Below are positions 5,453-5,568 of a stretch of DNA of 5,568 nucleotides, one piece after another. The position numbers were made by a program, and so were the translations under genes. Under the pieces are notes generated by a model. That model was not told the DNA's origin. It made no database searches and worked only from the letters and a program-made list of their open reading frames with translations. Every line of letters starts with the position of its first letter. Positions within the stretch are counted from its first letter, which is position 1. Source of the DNA: an uncultured Lautropia sp. (GTDB lineage: Bacteria > Pseudomonadota > Gammaproteobacteria > Burkholderiales > Burkholderiaceae_E); NCBI GenBank assembly GCA_938046755.1, contig CALIXC010000054.1, forward strand, positions 1 to 5,568. Direction: 5' to 3'.

Positions 5453-5568
5453 GCTGCCGCGCAACGTGACGCTAACACCAATTGGCGCGCCCATGCCTTT
5501 ACGGATACTAAAGCCAGCGATTGACTTCTTTGCTTGGCGGGCAACTGGTGCCTGACCGGTGATTTTTT
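5447..5568 (-). pseudogene. rplE: Internal fragment of ribosomal protein L5 (uL5), cut at both ends
   Basis: Read on the minus strand from 5566, forty codons give KITGQAPVARQAKKSIAGF, then SIRKGMGAPIG, then VSVTLRGSRM. This aligns with E. coli L5 residues about 60-96 ([20 protein letters not shown] to VTLRGERM), the 5S-rRNA-binding and P-site-contacting core of the 50S protein. Relative to E. coli there is a two-residue insertion between IRxG and PIG. After the ATG at 5447-5449 the frame reads SLWGMWC instead of the expected (Y/W)EF..RL, so L5 stops there. The frame differs from that of the adjacent MOSC fragment. Codons are mixed at third position (GCA, CCA, GTT, TCA, AGT, ATT), unlike the G/C-ending usage in the rest of the window, which points to a different source genome. 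The upstream end runs off the window. Confidence 0.85.

Noticed and set aside
5263..5544. Minus-strand frame of 93 codons spanning the MOSC-rplE join
   Set aside because: It is in neither the MOSC nor the L5 frame; its Ala/Cys/Gly-rich product resembles nothing and is produced by the join itself.
5442..5568. Insertion sequence or attachment site as the cause of the broken MOSC gene
   Set aside because: The sequence beyond the join encodes ribosomal protein L5, not a transposase or integrase, and no terminal inverted repeat or target duplication is visible.

Overview
The window is GC-rich chromosomal DNA with strong G/C preference at third codon positions. The gene order purC-purE-purK, the long (296-residue) PurC and the PurK sequence are typical of Betaproteobacteria, probably Burkholderiales. 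That placement is inferred from remembered family features, not from a search.

Layout. (1) Positions 1-2099, minus strand: a tight purine-biosynthesis operon read right to left, purC (SAICAR synthetase), purE (N5-CAIR mutase) and purK (N5-CAIR synthetase, cut by the left edge of the window). purC and purE are 12 bases apart, and purE and purK overlap by ATGA. Together they encode consecutive steps that carboxylate AIR to CAIR and then join aspartate to give SAICAR. (2) Positions 2100-2401: a divergent intergenic region holding the purC ribosome binding site, a perfect 8-bp hairpin in the purC leader and a possible extended -10 promoter. (3) Positions 2402-3220, plus strand: an exported DUF481 beta-barrel protein. 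(4) Positions 3363-4994, plus strand: a stand-alone protein joining an N-terminal NERD nuclease domain to an SF1 (UvrD/DUF2075-like) helicase or ATPase. (5) Positions 5085 to about 5450, minus strand: the C-terminal part of a YiiM-type MOSC protein that has lost its N-terminal half.

The most notable signal is at the right end. From about 5447 to 5568 the minus strand encodes, in a different frame from the MOSC gene, a clear 40-residue internal piece of ribosomal protein L5 (rplE). This piece is visibly less GC-rich than the rest of the window. The MOSC homology stops where the L5 homology starts, and neither gene continues past the join. A ribosomal-protein gene cut in its middle and joined out of frame to half a MOSC gene is best explained as a chimeric sequence or assembly join at a contig end, with rearrangement or transfer as the less likely alternative. 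No mobile element, CRISPR array, tRNA or rRNA was seen. The only possible defence-type gene is the NERD-helicase, and it has no visible partner gene.
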